Below, one piece after another: positions 35,723 through 45,300 of a stretch of DNA of 64,000 bases (positions are counted from its first letter, which is position 1; every line of letters starts with the position of its first letter). The translations under genes and the position numbers were made by a program. The notes under the pieces are model-generated. The model was not told the DNA's origin. It saw only the letters and a program-made list of their open reading frames with translations, and searched no databases. Source of the DNA: Paenibacillus sp. AN1007 (GTDB lineage: Bacteria; Bacillota; Bacilli; Paenibacillales; Paenibacillaceae); contig NZ_CP159992.1 of the NCBI RefSeq assembly GCF_040702995.1, positions 3,063,501 through 3,127,500 on the forward strand, in the 5' to 3' direction.

Positions 35723-36415
35723 TTACAGGGAGATGGAGTCGCCAGGTGCGAGCACGCGGCCCTCCAGTCCTTTCGCAGCCAGCTGCTGCACAAACTGCTC
35801 TGCATCCTGGCGAATCGCAGGGAAGGTATCATAATGTACGGGAATGGTCAGCTTGGCATTAAACCACTCTGCCGCCTGCAGTGCGTCTTCGGGTCCCATC
35901 GTATAGTGTCCGCCGATCGGCAGGAAAGCAACATCAATGTTATGACGATCCCCGATCATTTTCATATCACCGAAGAGACTGGTGTCTCCGGCATGCAGCA
36001 CCGTTTTGCCACCAATATCAATGATGAATCCGGCAGGCAAACCTGCGTACATAATCCGCTGTTCCTCTTCCAGTACGATACCGGATGTGTGGAACGCCTG
36101 AATCATCTTTGCCTTGGCAAATTCAAGATCCACCGTACCGCCCATATTCATGCCAATGGTATCCAGTCCTTTCCACGACATATATGTGGCCAATTCCACG
36201 ATTGCCACCACTTTGGCATCATTGGCTTTCGCAATCGGTTCGGCATCCAGAATGTGGTCCATATGTGCATGTGTTAGCAGAACCACATCTGTCTTGATCT
36301 CCTCCGGTTTGGTTACCGCAAGTTCATTGCCTCGCAGAAAAGGGTCAATAATAAGTGACTTTTCTTCCGTGCCCAGCTGTACACTGGAGTGTCCGTGGTA
36401 CGTAATATTCAACAA
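35723..36415 (-). CDS. UPF0173 metal-dependent hydrolase (metallo-beta-lactamase fold)
   Basis: A 230-residue protein of the YtkL-like UPF0173 family. Metal-binding motifs: ITYHGHSSV (~4), THAHMDH (~48-54), a His at ~109 (AFHTSG), HAGDTS (~140) and a final VHYDTFPA (~198). Probably binds two metal ions and hydrolyses a phosphoester or lactone; the substrate is not known. It starts at TTG 36415 with AGGAGG eight bases upstream. Single gene with terminator downstream. Confidence 0.9.
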   Translation of the reverse strand: MLNITYHGHSSVQLGTEEKSLIIDPFLRGNELAVTKPEEIKTDVVLLTHAHMDHILDAEPIAKANDAKVVAIVELATYMSWKGLDTIGMNMGGTVDLEFAKAKMIQAFHTSGIVLEEEQRIMYAGLPAGFIIDIGGKTVLHAGDTSLFGDMKMIGDRHNIDVAFLPIGGHYTMGPEDALQAAEWFNAKLTIPVHYDTFPAIRQDAEQFVQQLAAKGLEGRVLAPGDSISL

Positions 36416-36552
36416 TTCGGGTCCCTCCTGACATCTGAATGATTTATTCCTGCTTTAAATTGATTATAATTCAGAACGCTCTGCGAGCGCAAAACTGTCA
36501 CTTGCTGCTGCTCGAATGCCGATGAATAACCTGTCATCTCGCTGCAAACAGC

Positions 36553-38256
36553 CTACTCACCGCTCTCGCATTTCCTGCAGTATACCCTAGCTTCGTATGG
36601 CTGCAGCAAAATGGCACCTTCATCCGTAGAATAACGTCTGCTCACATTGCCAATCATTAATTTGGCTTGTTTTTCATTCCAACCTTCCGGCCAATTCATC
36701 TCGGGCTCATGACTGCTGAAATTCATCAGAATCAACCACTGCTCTTCCTCCAGTGTGCGTGTATAGGCGTAAATTTCCGGATCATCCGGCAAAAGCAGCT
36801 CGTACGCGCCATAGATCAGTGCCTGATTTTGTTTGCGCAGGGATATCAATTTACGATAATAATGGAGAATGGAATGTGGATCAACTTCGGCTTCAGCCAC
36901 ATTGATATCCGTATAATTGTGATTCACTTCGATCCAAGGCTCGCCATCGGTAAAACCGGCATGCTTTGAATCATCCCACTGCATAGGAGTGCGTGCATTA
37001 TCCCGGCTCTTCAGCCAGATTGCCTCCATCACTTCATGCTTGGATTTCCCCTGACCAATATAGTGGTTGTAATAATTTTTGGTCTCAATATCCCTGTACT
37101 GGCCAATGTCAGGGAACGCCACGTTGGTCATGCCAATCTCTTCCCCCTGATAGATGTACGGCGTGCCTTCCAGCGTTAACATCCAGGTTGCCAGCATCTG
37201 TGCAGAACGCACTCTGTACTTACCGTCATCTCCAAAACGAGACACAGGACGCGGCTGATCATGATTCCCCATATAATTGGCGTTCCAGCCTCTGCCGTGA
37301 AGTACCGTCTGCCAGCGGCTCATAATCTCTTTCAGTTCTGTCAGCTTCCATGGCTTGTAATTCCACTTGCCAATGCCCGAAGACTCGGCATCGATAAACA
37401 TATGCTCAAACTGGAACACCATGTTTAATTCATCCCGATCTGTACCTACATAAGCCAAGGCCTGCTCGGGTCCAAGTCCTGATGTTTCACCAACTGTCAT
37501 CGGCCCATAAGGCTTGAGGATCATGTTATTCAGCTTGCGAAGGATGGAATGCACCTGCTCCAGATTTGAAAACAGCTCATACGCCTGCACGACAGGCAGG
37601 TTATTCGGATTATGGGCATTCGGCAGTCCATCAGCCTTGGCGATATGGGCTACTGCGTCAAAGCGGAAACCATCCACCCCTTTTTGCAGCCACCAATGCA
37701 CCATCTCATACATCTCCTCCGCCATCTCCGGATTATTCCAGTTCAGATCGGGTTGATGCTCCGAGTATAAGTGCAGATAATATTCGTTCGTTTCGGGATC
37801 ATGCTTCCACACTGAACCGCCAAAATAAGACTCCCAGTTGTTCGGTACCTGCCCGTTTTTACCCGTGCGCCAGATATAATAGTCACGCCTAGCATTCGTC
37901 TTGGAGGAACGAGATTCAGCAAACCAGGCATGTTCATCCGAAGTATGATTCAGCACAAGATCCATCATGATCTTGAGTCCACGTTTATGCGCTTCCGCAA
38001 GCAGGCGATCAAAATCCTCCATCGTGCCGTACTTTCGTAAAATAGCGTAATAATCACGGATATCATATCCGTTATCATGGCCGGGTGAATCATAGATCGG
38101 ACACAGCCAGATCACATCCACGCCGAGGCTTTGCAAATAATCGAGCTTATCATAAATCCCCTGCAAATCACCGTATCCGTCTCCGTCAGCATCCTTGAAG
38201 CTGCTCGGATAGATCTGATAGACTACGCTTTCCTTCCACCAAACGATAACGTCCAC
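36553..38256 (-). CDS. GH13 alpha-glucosidase, oligo-1,6-glucosidase-like
   Basis: About 567 residues, cytoplasmic. GH13 motifs: MDLVLNHTS, GFRFDAVAH (nucleophile Asp), VGETSG (acid Glu) and MGNHDQPRP. It is related to treA in the same cluster but lies 4.4 kb from it, apart from the tre operon, and is more like MalL/oligo-1,6-glucosidase. The likely role is splitting isomaltose, sucrose or short maltodextrins from the alpha-1,6 or alpha-1,4 end. Start taken as GTG 38256, with AAAGGAA about eight bases upstream; an in-frame ATG at 38286 lacks a good site. No transporter adjoins it. Confidence 0.88.
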   Translation of the reverse strand: MDVIVWWKESVVYQIYPSSFKDADGDGYGDLQGIYDKLDYLQSLGVDVIWLCPIYDSPGHDNGYDIRDYYAILRKYGTMEDFDRLLAEAHKRGLKIMMDLVLNHTSDEHAWFAESRSSKTNARRDYYIWRTGKNGQVPNNWESYFGGSVWKHDPETNEYYLHLYSEHQPDLNWNNPEMAEEMYEMVHWWLQKGVDGFRFDAVAHIAKADGLPNAHNPNNLPVVQAYELFSNLEQVHSILRKLNNMILKPYGPMTVGETSGLGPEQALAYVGTDRDELNMVFQFEHMFIDAESSGIGKWNYKPWKLTELKEIMSRWQTVLHGRGWNANYMGNHDQPRPVSRFGDDGKYRVRSAQMLATWMLTLEGTPYIYQGEEIGMTNVAFPDIGQYRDIETKNYYNHYIGQGKSKHEVMEAIWLKSRDNARTPMQWDDSKHAGFTDGEPWIEVNHNYTDINVAEAEVDPHSILHYYRKLISLRKQNQALIYGAYELLLPDDPEIYAYTRTLEEEQWLILMNFSSHEPEMNWPEGWNEKQAKLMIGNVSRRYSTDEGAILLQPYEARVYCRKCESGE

Positions 38257-38356
38257 CTCGCTTTCCTTTCTTGTGAAGCATTTCACCCGTTAATATGTTT
38301 TATCCGAAAAGAAACCCTTATAAACACCTGAGCCTGGGTTTTATGCAAAAACACAA

Positions 38357-38404
38357 AAAGACTCGTAAGCCTCAATCGCACCACGCGATCAGCTTCGAGT
38401 CTTT
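38357..38404 (-). terminator. Terminator overlapping the vanZ-like gene end
   Basis: AAAGACTCG (38357-38365) pairs with CGAGTCTTT (38396-38404). On the minus strand, TTTTTGTGTTTTTGC follows. The right arm lies inside the last codons of the VanZ-family gene, so the stop codon is in the hairpin loop. Confidence 0.75.
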
Positions 38405-38847
38405 CCTCCCAAACCTGTAAATCGTCGAAATCCGCCAAATCCTATCCAGGCTCCAGCGGTATTGAGAATGATATCATCCACATCAAATGTTCCCACGCGT
38501 GTAATGAGCTGTAACGTTTCCACAAGCAGCAGGATGAGAACAACGATGGACGTCAACTTGGCCCAGGAACGATATCTGCGAAACAGCCACGGAATCCAGA
38601 TGCCCAGCGGAATAAATAACACGATATTTCCAAACAGATTTTTGACCCAGGTATCCGTCGTGAAATGTTCTCTATGCCAGATCAGCGGGCCGATGGTCTC
38701 CATAGGTACGAGATTATACTGATAATTCAAGCCTTGTGACCTTCCCCTGAAAAAAAGAAGACTGCACATGATCAGCGCGTATATCACCGCTAATGTTATC
38801 ATCACTGCACGCATCCGCTTGGAGTGAAGCCAGTCTCTTCTGCTCAC
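38389..38847 (-). CDS. VanZ-like family membrane protein
   Basis: A 152-residue membrane protein with four segments. NLVPMETI (~45), NLFGNIVLFIPLG (~69-81) and FDVDDIILNTAGAWIG (~119-134) are the VanZ-family signature. Members have been linked to low-level teicoplanin resistance and cell-envelope functions, but most are uncharacterised. It lies 45 bp downstream of the AraC/GyrI gene on the same strand, so both may share a transcript. Family clear, role unknown. Confidence 0.88.
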   Translation of the reverse strand: MSRRDWLHSKRMRAVMITLAVIYALIMCSLLFFRGRSQGLNYQYNLVPMETIGPLIWHREHFTTDTWVKNLFGNIVLFIPLGIWIPWLFRRYRSWAKLTSIVVLILLLVETLQLITRVGTFDVDDIILNTAGAWIGFGGFRRFTGLGGKTRS

Positions 38848-38892
38848 GCATGATCCCTCCGACCTTATTTTCCGCCAAGTGAGCGGTAAGGT

Positions 38893-39759
38893 CTATTTTA
38901 TAGGGATGTAGATCTTCATGTCCAGCCGCTCGGGCGTTGACTTCCACACATCGGTGACCTCAAAGTCCGGCCCTTCCCGGCGCTCGTATTTGGATGAAGG
39001 CAGCCAGCTGCCATAGATCATTTTGCGTACGTCCTGCTCGGAGCCTTCGGTTGTAAATTCCGCGTACAATCCGCCCGGAATCTCCAGACGAGTATATCCC
39101 GGCTCCAGCAAATCCCCATTTGCTGCGCTTTCTTCCCCGATAATAAACGAAAATACGCCATCGTCTTGGAAATGATCCGCGGCACCATAGGCCATATCCG
39201 GGCGAATCCGGTCTGGAATGCGCATGAACTTCTGTTCACGTCCAAACTCATCATAGAATCCAGGAACGTCCGCATAATGCTGATCATCATTGAGATTCGT
39301 CTTATATTCGTAACCGATAATTTGAATCGGCTCCAGCGTTACCATTCGCGGTGGGTTCATATGTAACGCTGTACCAAGCTGTGAACGGTATGCATTAAAG
39401 TCAATGCTCCGCTGCATCCGGGACTCGGCATCGGGCTGCTCTGTTTTACGAAACCGGGCGGGGGTGGTTCCAAAATGGATATCAAATGCCCGGGTAAATG
39501 CTTCCTGCGACTGATAACCATAGTTCAATGCAATCTCCAGTACACCCTTCGCTGTATTCCGCAAAGCAGAAGCTGCCTCCGTTAATCTCCGCCTGCGCAC
39601 GTATTCCAATACAGTAAAGCCTGTAATCGCTTGAAACAAACGCTGGAAATGAAAAGCCGAGAAACTCGCTGCCGCTGACACATCGCTGATGTTGAAAGGC
39701 TCCTGCAGATGCTCTTCCAAGTGCTCAATCGCAAGTTGAATGCGTGAATAATGATCCAT
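38893..39759 (-). CDS. AraC-family regulator with GyrI-like effector domain
   Basis: A 288-residue transcription activator. Two helix-turn-helix motifs in the N-terminal ~105 residues (SAAASFSAFHFQRLFQAITG; IALNYGYQSQEAFTRAF) are followed by a GyrI-like/SOUL-type small-molecule binding domain (~125-288), as in Rob- or BmrR-like regulators that sense hydrophobic compounds. The neighbouring VanZ-like gene is the most likely co-expressed target. No glg or malL connection is evident. Confidence 0.88.
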   Translation of the reverse strand: MDHYSRIQLAIEHLEEHLQEPFNISDVSAAASFSAFHFQRLFQAITGFTVLEYVRRRRLTEAASALRNTAKGVLEIALNYGYQSQEAFTRAFDIHFGTTPARFRKTEQPDAESRMQRSIDFNAYRSQLGTALHMNPPRMVTLEPIQIIGYEYKTNLNDDQHYADVPGFYDEFGREQKFMRIPDRIRPDMAYGAADHFQDDGVFSFIIGEESAANGDLLEPGYTRLEIPGGLYAEFTTEGSEQDVRKMIYGSWLPSSKYERREGPDFEVTDVWKSTPERLDMKIYIPIK

Positions 39760-39921
39760 AATGGTCGTCTCCTGTTCATATGTAAGATACGTACTCTTTG
39801 CTTCTCTGTTTCTTCTCTTAGTATGACGGAGAAACGGCTTTGTTTTTTGATCTCGGGTGCGGACTTGATGTGTTAAAATGCTTTGGTTTCCTACGAAAAC
39901 AAAAAAATCTTGTTCAAAGCC

Positions 39922-39956
39922 GCGCCCTGCAGCAATCCTAACTCACTGCAGGGCGC
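39922..39956 (-). terminator. Terminator of the glg operon
   Basis: An 11-bp perfect GC-rich stem (GCGCCCTGCAG 39922-39932 and complement 39946-39956). On the minus strand it leads into GGCTTTGAACAAGATTTTTTTG. It lies about 83 bp past glgP, in the gap before the AraC gene. T-tract is not directly adjacent, so efficiency is uncertain. Confidence 0.65.
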
Positions 39957-40039
39957 AGACATTGGAACAAGAGAGAAAATTTCTAAAGGTGCAGCGGGTC
40001 TTTGCGCGTACCGGCCTTCATGCTCACAACTTCTGTATA

Positions 40040-42472
40040 CTAACCATTCCAGTGTCCGGACACGGGATGGATGCCCCAGATATCGGTGGCATACTCACTA
40101 ATTGTTCGGTCACTAGAGAAGATACCTGAATGTGCCGTGTTGAGCACAGCTTTTCGGGTCCAGCCCGAGACATTACGGTATGCTTGATCAATTGCTGCAT
40201 GTGCATCGGCATAGGCCGCAAAATCACGCAGTACAAAGTATTCGTCTCCATGGGCGAGCAGCGAATCATAAATATCCCAGAACTCCCCGTCTCGATCACA
40301 GAATGCCCCTGGATGTATTAACTGCTCCACTACCTGACGAATTCGTTCATCCTGATCGACGATTTCATTGGGTCTGTAGCTGCCGTTACGATAATATTCC
40401 ATGACCTCATCCGCACGCAGACCATAGATGAACATATTTTCTTCACCTACCTGCTCCGCCATCTCGACGTTTGCTCCATCCATCGTACCAATCGTCAGCG
40501 CGCCATTCATCATGAATTTCATATTTCCCGTACCCGACGCCTCTTTACCCGCTGTTGAGATCTGCTCACTCACATCGGCTGCAGGGATAATCTTCTCTGC
40601 AAGGGAAACAGAATAGTTTTCCAGGAAAAAGACTTTCAATCGGTCATTTACCGCTGTATCCCGATTCACCGTGTCTGCCACCGTATTAATCAGTTTAATA
40701 ATTTTTTTAGCAAAATAATAACTCGGGGCTGCTTTCGCTCCAAAGATGAACGTACGCGGTACCATATCAAACGAAGCGTCACTTTTCAGCCTGTTATACA
40801 GGTGCATGACATGTAAAATGTTCAGCAGCTGTCTTTTGTACCCATGCAGCCTTTTCACCTGTACGTCAAACACCGAATCAGGATCAATTGCCGTGCCGGT
40901 ATGATCGAGAATGTAAGAAGCCAGACGGTTTTTATTATCCCGTTTGATCGCACGGAACTGTTCCTGGAATGCGGACTGATCGGCATACTCGGCCAGCTTC
41001 TCCAGCTTGCCAGGTTCCGTGATCCATTCATTCCCGATCGTTTCGGTAATGAGATCCGACAGTTTCGGGTTGGCATGCATTAACCACCGGCGATGGGTAA
41101 TACCATTGGTTTTATTGTTAAAGCGTTCAGGATATAAAGCATAGAACGGCGCCATCTCCCGTTCTTTCAAAATCTCGGTATGCAGTGCGGCCACGCCGTT
41201 AACGCTGTGACTGCCTACGATAGCAAGATGGGCCATGCGGACCTGATCGTTTGCTACAATCGCCATATGCTCGATGCGATTCGAATCACCCGGGTAACGA
41301 TCCAGCAGCAGCGCGCAGAAGCGTTTATTAATCTCTTCAATAATCATATAAATACGCGGCAGCAGCTTGCTGATCATGGCCACAGGCCACTTTTCCAGCG
41401 CCTCGCTCAGTGTAGTGTGATTCGTGTAAGATACGGTTCGCGTGGTAATGTCCCAAGCTTCATCCCAGCCGCAGCCCTTATCATCCATCAGAATACGCAT
41501 GAGTTCGGGGATAACCAGCGTAGGGTGAGTGTCATTGATATGAAACGCCACTTTATCCGGCAGACGATCATACGGCAGCCCCAGCTTGTTAAATGTGCGC
41601 AAAGCACTCTGCACGCCAGCCGAGCACATAAAGTACTGCTGCTTCAAACGCAGCAGCTTACCTTCATACTGGGAGTCATCGGGATAAAGGAATTCAGAGA
41701 TGGATTCAACCGAGCGGCTGTAATCCAGGTACCCGTAATAATTGGAAGGGGTATCCAATGACGTTTCACGTTTCGGCTCCGCACTCCACAGCCGCAGCGT
41801 ATTAACATGAGGCTGACCATACCCGATAACCGGCACGTCATACGGTACGGCTACAACGGATTCTGCATCCTTCGTGACAAAATGGTAGTGTCCGTCCTGT
41901 TCATAGGCTTCGACGCGGCCCCAGAACTGCACTTCTACCTTTTTGTCGGGACGCCGCACTTCCCACTCATTGCCTTTTTCCAGCCAGTTATCCGGCAGCT
42001 CTACCTGATTGCCATTGATAATTTTCTGCTCGAACAGACCGTATTTGTAGCGGATACCGCAGCCATGTCCCGCATAACCGAGTGAGGCCAAAGAGTCCAG
42101 GAAACAGGCAGCAAGCCTTCCCAGTCCTCCATTACCCAGTCCAGCATCCGCTTCCTGTTCCTCAATACACTCCAGCGAAAAGCCAAGTTCCGCAAGACTG
42201 TCGCGAACCAGTTCCAGTTCGTTCACATTGAGCAAATTATTGCCGAGCAGACGTCCAATCAGAAACTCCAGCGAGAAGTAATACACCTGTTTATCCTGAC
42301 GCTGCTTGAATCCCTGATTCGAGGCCGCCCAATCCTGACCCACATATTCACGAATCATACTGCCGAGTACATGGTACACGTCATCCTGCGTAGCTTCTTC
42401 AATTGGTTTGCCCAGTTTGCTGACGAGATTGCGTTGAAAGATCGACTTGAACGTTTCCTTGTTGTCAAACAA
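40040..42472 (-). CDS. glgP: Glycogen/maltodextrin phosphorylase
   Basis: About 810 residues, PLP-dependent phosphorylase that releases glucose-1-phosphate from glycogen or maltodextrin. The PLP-lysine segment EASGTGNMKFMMNGAL (~535-550 region of the C-terminal half) and LGNGGLGRLAACFLDS (~105-120) are intact. The start is best placed at TTG 42472 (giving MFDNKETFKSIF): GGGAGGA lies eight bases upstream and the length then matches other GlgP proteins; the longer reading from 42553 would add 27 unlikely residues. Last gene of glgC-glgD-glgP, with a 337-bp gap after glgD. Confidence 0.92.
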   Translation of the reverse strand: MFDNKETFKSIFQRNLVSKLGKPIEEATQDDVYHVLGSMIREYVGQDWAASNQGFKQRQDKQVYYFSLEFLIGRLLGNNLLNVNELELVRDSLAELGFSLECIEEQEADAGLGNGGLGRLAACFLDSLASLGYAGHGCGIRYKYGLFEQKIINGNQVELPDNWLEKGNEWEVRRPDKKVEVQFWGRVEAYEQDGHYHFVTKDAESVVAVPYDVPVIGYGQPHVNTLRLWSAEPKRETSLDTPSNYYGYLDYSRSVESISEFLYPDDSQYEGKLLRLKQQYFMCSAGVQSALRTFNKLGLPYDRLPDKVAFHINDTHPTLVIPELMRILMDDKGCGWDEAWDITTRTVSYTNHTTLSEALEKWPVAMISKLLPRIYMIIEEINKRFCALLLDRYPGDSNRIEHMAIVANDQVRMAHLAIVGSHSVNGVAALHTEILKEREMAPFYALYPERFNNKTNGITHRRWLMHANPKLSDLITETIGNEWITEPGKLEKLAEYADQSAFQEQFRAIKRDNKNRLASYILDHTGTAIDPDSVFDVQVKRLHGYKRQLLNILHVMHLYNRLKSDASFDMVPRTFIFGAKAAPSYYFAKKIIKLINTVADTVNRDTAVNDRLKVFFLENYSVSLAEKIIPAADVSEQISTAGKEASGTGNMKFMMNGALTIGTMDGANVEMAEQVGEENMFIYGLRADEVMEYYRNGSYRPNEIVDQDERIRQVVEQLIHPGAFCDRDGEFWDIYDSLLAHGDEYFVLRDFAAYADAHAAIDQAYRNVSGWTRKAVLNTAHSGIFSSDRTISEYATDIWGIHPVSGHWNG

Positions 42473-42592
42473 AAGTAGGTTCCTCCCGGTGAAACCCTGC
42501 GGGTTGAGGGCGGTTCGTGATGCTAAGAACTCAGTACTCAGGCGTTTCAGCAACGTGACCGTTTCGGTTACGAATCATTCTTTCGATCGCTG

Positions 42593-42643
42593 TTGTCTCT
42601 CCATTTCCTCATCACCCTTCACAAGGTAGAAATGGAGAGACAA
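42593..42643. repeat. 15-bp inverted repeat in the glgD-glgP gap
   Basis: TTGTCTCTCCATTTC (42593-42607) and its exact complement (42629-42643) flank a 21-base loop. No T-tract follows on either strand, so it is not a standard terminator; an mRNA-stability or processing hairpin is possible. The adjoining ~90 bases (to about 42730) hold no recognised gene and look like an intergenic repeat element (CGCTTCGCTTCTTCAG...), but no second copy is seen in this window. Confidence 0.6.
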
Positions 42644-42809
42644 AGGCGAGCGCTTCGCTTCTTCAGAATTGATTTCGTCCCCTGCACTACGCTGCACGTT
42701 AGCAAGAACGCGAGTCATGAGTTACTTCTAATGCATAAGAACCTGAAAACGAACCCGCAGGATTTTATTTTTTTATATCGTTATAGAAAATATCGGACGA
42801 ATTTCTGCT

Positions 42810-43913
42810 TTAAATAATAGTGCTTTTCGCCAAAATATACGGATTGGACGGGTCGCCGATTAACGTCTGTCCGCCAGTCAGCTTCACGTCTTTATCCAAA
42901 ATGACGTTCTCCAGCACCGTGCCTTCGCCAATATAACATTTCTGCATAATGATTGATCCCTTAATCTTAGCACCCTTCGCTACATGGACACCCCGGAACA
43001 GGATGCTGTCCTGTACCTCACCGCCTACGATGCAGCCGTTGGCAAGCAGCGAGTGTTTGACATCGGCCGATTCCAGGTACTTGGCAGGCGCTTCGTATTT
43101 AATCTTGGTCTGCACAGGATCTTCTTTGAACAGCTGTTCGTACTGTCCTGCATGGAGCAGGTCCATGCTGTTGCGATAGTAGCTGTCAACGGAATTGATC
43201 ACCGCGTGATATCCTTCGTAAGCGTACGCTGCGATTTTCAAACCGCCCGGATTTCTCTGAATTGCGTCACGGAAGAAATGACTTTCCCCATGCTCAATGC
43301 ATCGCTGCACCTGTTTGAGGAACAGTTCTTTTTCCATAATGAAAATCTCTGTATATATATTCGTGTGGTCCGCACATTGGTGAATTTCCACCACATTTCC
43401 ATCCTCGTCATGGTCCACTTTAATGCAGGTGTCGTGTTCAGGCAGGAGTTGGTCTACCTTTTTGCAAACCAGTGTCACGTCGGCTCCTTTACTTATATGA
43501 TACCGATAGACATCCTGAAGATCAGCTTTGGTCACATGCCGGCTGCCTGCGTGCACGACGTACTGCCCTGCGCCTCTATGGAAGAAGTCCAGATTGTTAT
43601 GAAAATGCTGCAGGTCACCCTGTGACGTATCGGTCGGGTCGTTCCAGTCCGGTGGAAGGATAAACATGCCTCCGTGTCTGCGGTCCAGATCCCATGGCTT
43701 TCCATCTCCCAGATGGTCCATCAGTGAACGGTACTTACGGCGGACAAAGACGCCAATACTTTCAATACCCGCATTCATCATGTTGGACAGTACAAAATCA
43801 ATCAGACGATAACGCCCGGCATACGGTACCGCGGCACCGCAGCGAAAGTACGTCAATTCCTTCAATTCTTCAAGCTCATGGTCAAGGTTAATTACTCCAA
43901 TCAATGATTTCAT
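42810..43913 (-). CDS. glgD: GlgD, regulatory-type subunit of ADP-glucose pyrophosphorylase
   Basis: About 367 residues. An N-terminal nucleotidyltransferase-like fold is followed by left-handed beta-helix hexapeptide repeats (~280-367). The glucose-1-phosphate adenylyltransferase motif GGxGxRL is replaced by an unrelated start (MKSLIGVINLDHELEEL), as in GlgD of Bacillales; the known role is to raise activity of the GlgC partner. Start placed at ATG 43913; a longer frame to 43967 exists. glgC lies 113 bp upstream on the same strand. Both are needed for the normal enzyme in Bacillus-type systems. Confidence 0.92.
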   Translation of the reverse strand: MKSLIGVINLDHELEELKELTYFRCGAAVPYAGRYRLIDFVLSNMMNAGIESIGVFVRRKYRSLMDHLGDGKPWDLDRRHGGMFILPPDWNDPTDTSQGDLQHFHNNLDFFHRGAGQYVVHAGSRHVTKADLQDVYRYHISKGADVTLVCKKVDQLLPEHDTCIKVDHDEDGNVVEIHQCADHTNIYTEIFIMEKELFLKQVQRCIEHGESHFFRDAIQRNPGGLKIAAYAYEGYHAVINSVDSYYRNSMDLLHAGQYEQLFKEDPVQTKIKYEAPAKYLESADVKHSLLANGCIVGGEVQDSILFRGVHVAKGAKIKGSIIMQKCYIGEGTVLENVILDKDVKLTGGQTLIGDPSNPYILAKSTII

Positions 43914-44026
43914 CGCGCGCACCGTCCTTTTGAACCATATTGGAAAAACATAAAGTCGCATCTGCACAAAATGACTGAGGGACCTACGGATAACCTTAAA
44001 TCAACCTTATTCCTTGAAAACACCAT

Positions 44027-45193
44027 CTAATTCGTGATTCCTTGACGAAGCTGACGTTCCAATTCCTCCTGATCCACCAGTAAAATATCACTTTCGTCTC
44101 CCGGTGCAGGCGCAATCCGTGTTCCATCGGGAATCACTAAGCCTTCAGAGATGATCGATTTGTGAATAGATACGTTTTGGCCAATTTTGACCCTCGGCAT
44201 CACAACCGAATCGATGACTGCACTGTTCTCTCCAACCTCGGTTCCATAGAACAGGACGGAATGATTGACTTCTCCATGTACGATGCTGCCCTCACTGATA
44301 ATGCAGTTGCGCACCTTGGCGGATGGCGATATATATTGAGCGGGCTGGTTCGGATTGCGGGTAAAAATACGCCAGTTCGGATCATTAAGATTCAGGGGTG
44401 TCTCCTCGTCGAGCAAATCCATATTGGATTCCCACAGACTGCGAATCGTTCCAACGTCTTTCCAGTACCCCTCAAAAGGATAGGCGAATAATGATTTTTC
44501 ATTTTCCAGCAGCAGGGGAATGATGTCTTTACCAAAATCGTAAGAGGTGGATGCCTGCTGTTCGTCCTGAATCAGGAATCGTTTCAGCACATCCCATTTG
44601 AAGAGATAGATGCCCATGGAAGCAAGCGTGCTTCGGGGCTGTGAAGGCTTTTCTTCGAATTCATAGATGCTGTAGTCCTCATGGGTATTCAGAATACCAA
44701 AGCGGCTTGCTTCTTCCAGGGTCACATCAATAACTGAAATGGTGCAGTCGGCATCTTTTTCCTTGTGATATTGAAGCATCTTGTCATAGTTCATCTTATA
44801 GATATGATCACCGGATAGAATCAGCACATGTTCGGGATCGAATTGTTCAATAAAATTCAGGTTGCGGTAAATGGCATCAGCTGTACCCCGGTACCAGTTA
44901 CTTCCATCTTCCCGTTCATGAGGAGGAAGTACGTATACCCCGCCATTTTTGCGGTCCAGGTCCCAGTCACTGCCAATACCGATGTAAGAATGCAGAACAA
45001 GCGGTTCGTATTGCGTTAATACCCCAACGGTGTCGATCCCCGAGTTCGAGCAGTTGCTCAGCGGAAAATCAATAATACGGTATGTTCCTCCAAAATAAAC
45101 AGCGGGTTTCGCCAGTGATTTCGTCAAACCCTTCAAGCGTTTACCCTGCCCCCCAGCGAGCAGCATTGCGACAACCTCTTTTTTTGCCATCAT
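44027..45193 (-). CDS. glgC: Glucose-1-phosphate adenylyltransferase, GlgC
   Basis: About 388 residues. Makes ADP-glucose from ATP and glucose-1-phosphate for glycogen synthesis. [16 protein letters not shown] (~9-24) is the catalytic nucleotide motif, and [28 protein letters not shown] and the C-terminal beta-helix are all present. Start at ATG 45193, with GGAGGAG seven bases upstream. First gene of glgC-glgD-glgP. glgA (glycogen synthase) and glgB (branching enzyme) are not in the window. Confidence 0.94.
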   Translation of the reverse strand: MMAKKEVVAMLLAGGQGKRLKGLTKSLAKPAVYFGGTYRIIDFPLSNCSNSGIDTVGVLTQYEPLVLHSYIGIGSDWDLDRKNGGVYVLPPHEREDGSNWYRGTADAIYRNLNFIEQFDPEHVLILSGDHIYKMNYDKMLQYHKEKDADCTISVIDVTLEEASRFGILNTHEDYSIYEFEEKPSQPRSTLASMGIYLFKWDVLKRFLIQDEQQASTSYDFGKDIIPLLLENEKSLFAYPFEGYWKDVGTIRSLWESNMDLLDEETPLNLNDPNWRIFTRNPNQPAQYISPSAKVRNCIISEGSIVHGEVNHSVLFYGTEVGENSAVIDSVVMPRVKIGQNVSIHKSIISEGLVIPDGTRIAPAPGDESDILLVDQEELERQLRQGITN

Positions 45194-45300
45194 TACAGCC
45201 TCCTCCACGTGCATTCATTCTGATTCATCAGAGCCCATAATCGATATGCTGTTGTAAAACACGGCTGTCTTGATTAAGAGCATGCTGTACAGATGTGTAA

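Noticed and set aside
36553..38256. Second GH13 gene as a duplicate phosphotrehalase
   Set aside because: Closer to oligo-1,6-glucosidase in motif detail and separate from the tre promoter and transporter.
41180..41761. Plus-strand 193-codon frame opposite glgP
   Set aside because: Antisense to conserved phosphorylase core; no ribosome site or family resemblance.
42984..43625. Plus-strand 213-codon frame opposite glgD
   Set aside because: Antisense shadow of a well conserved gene.
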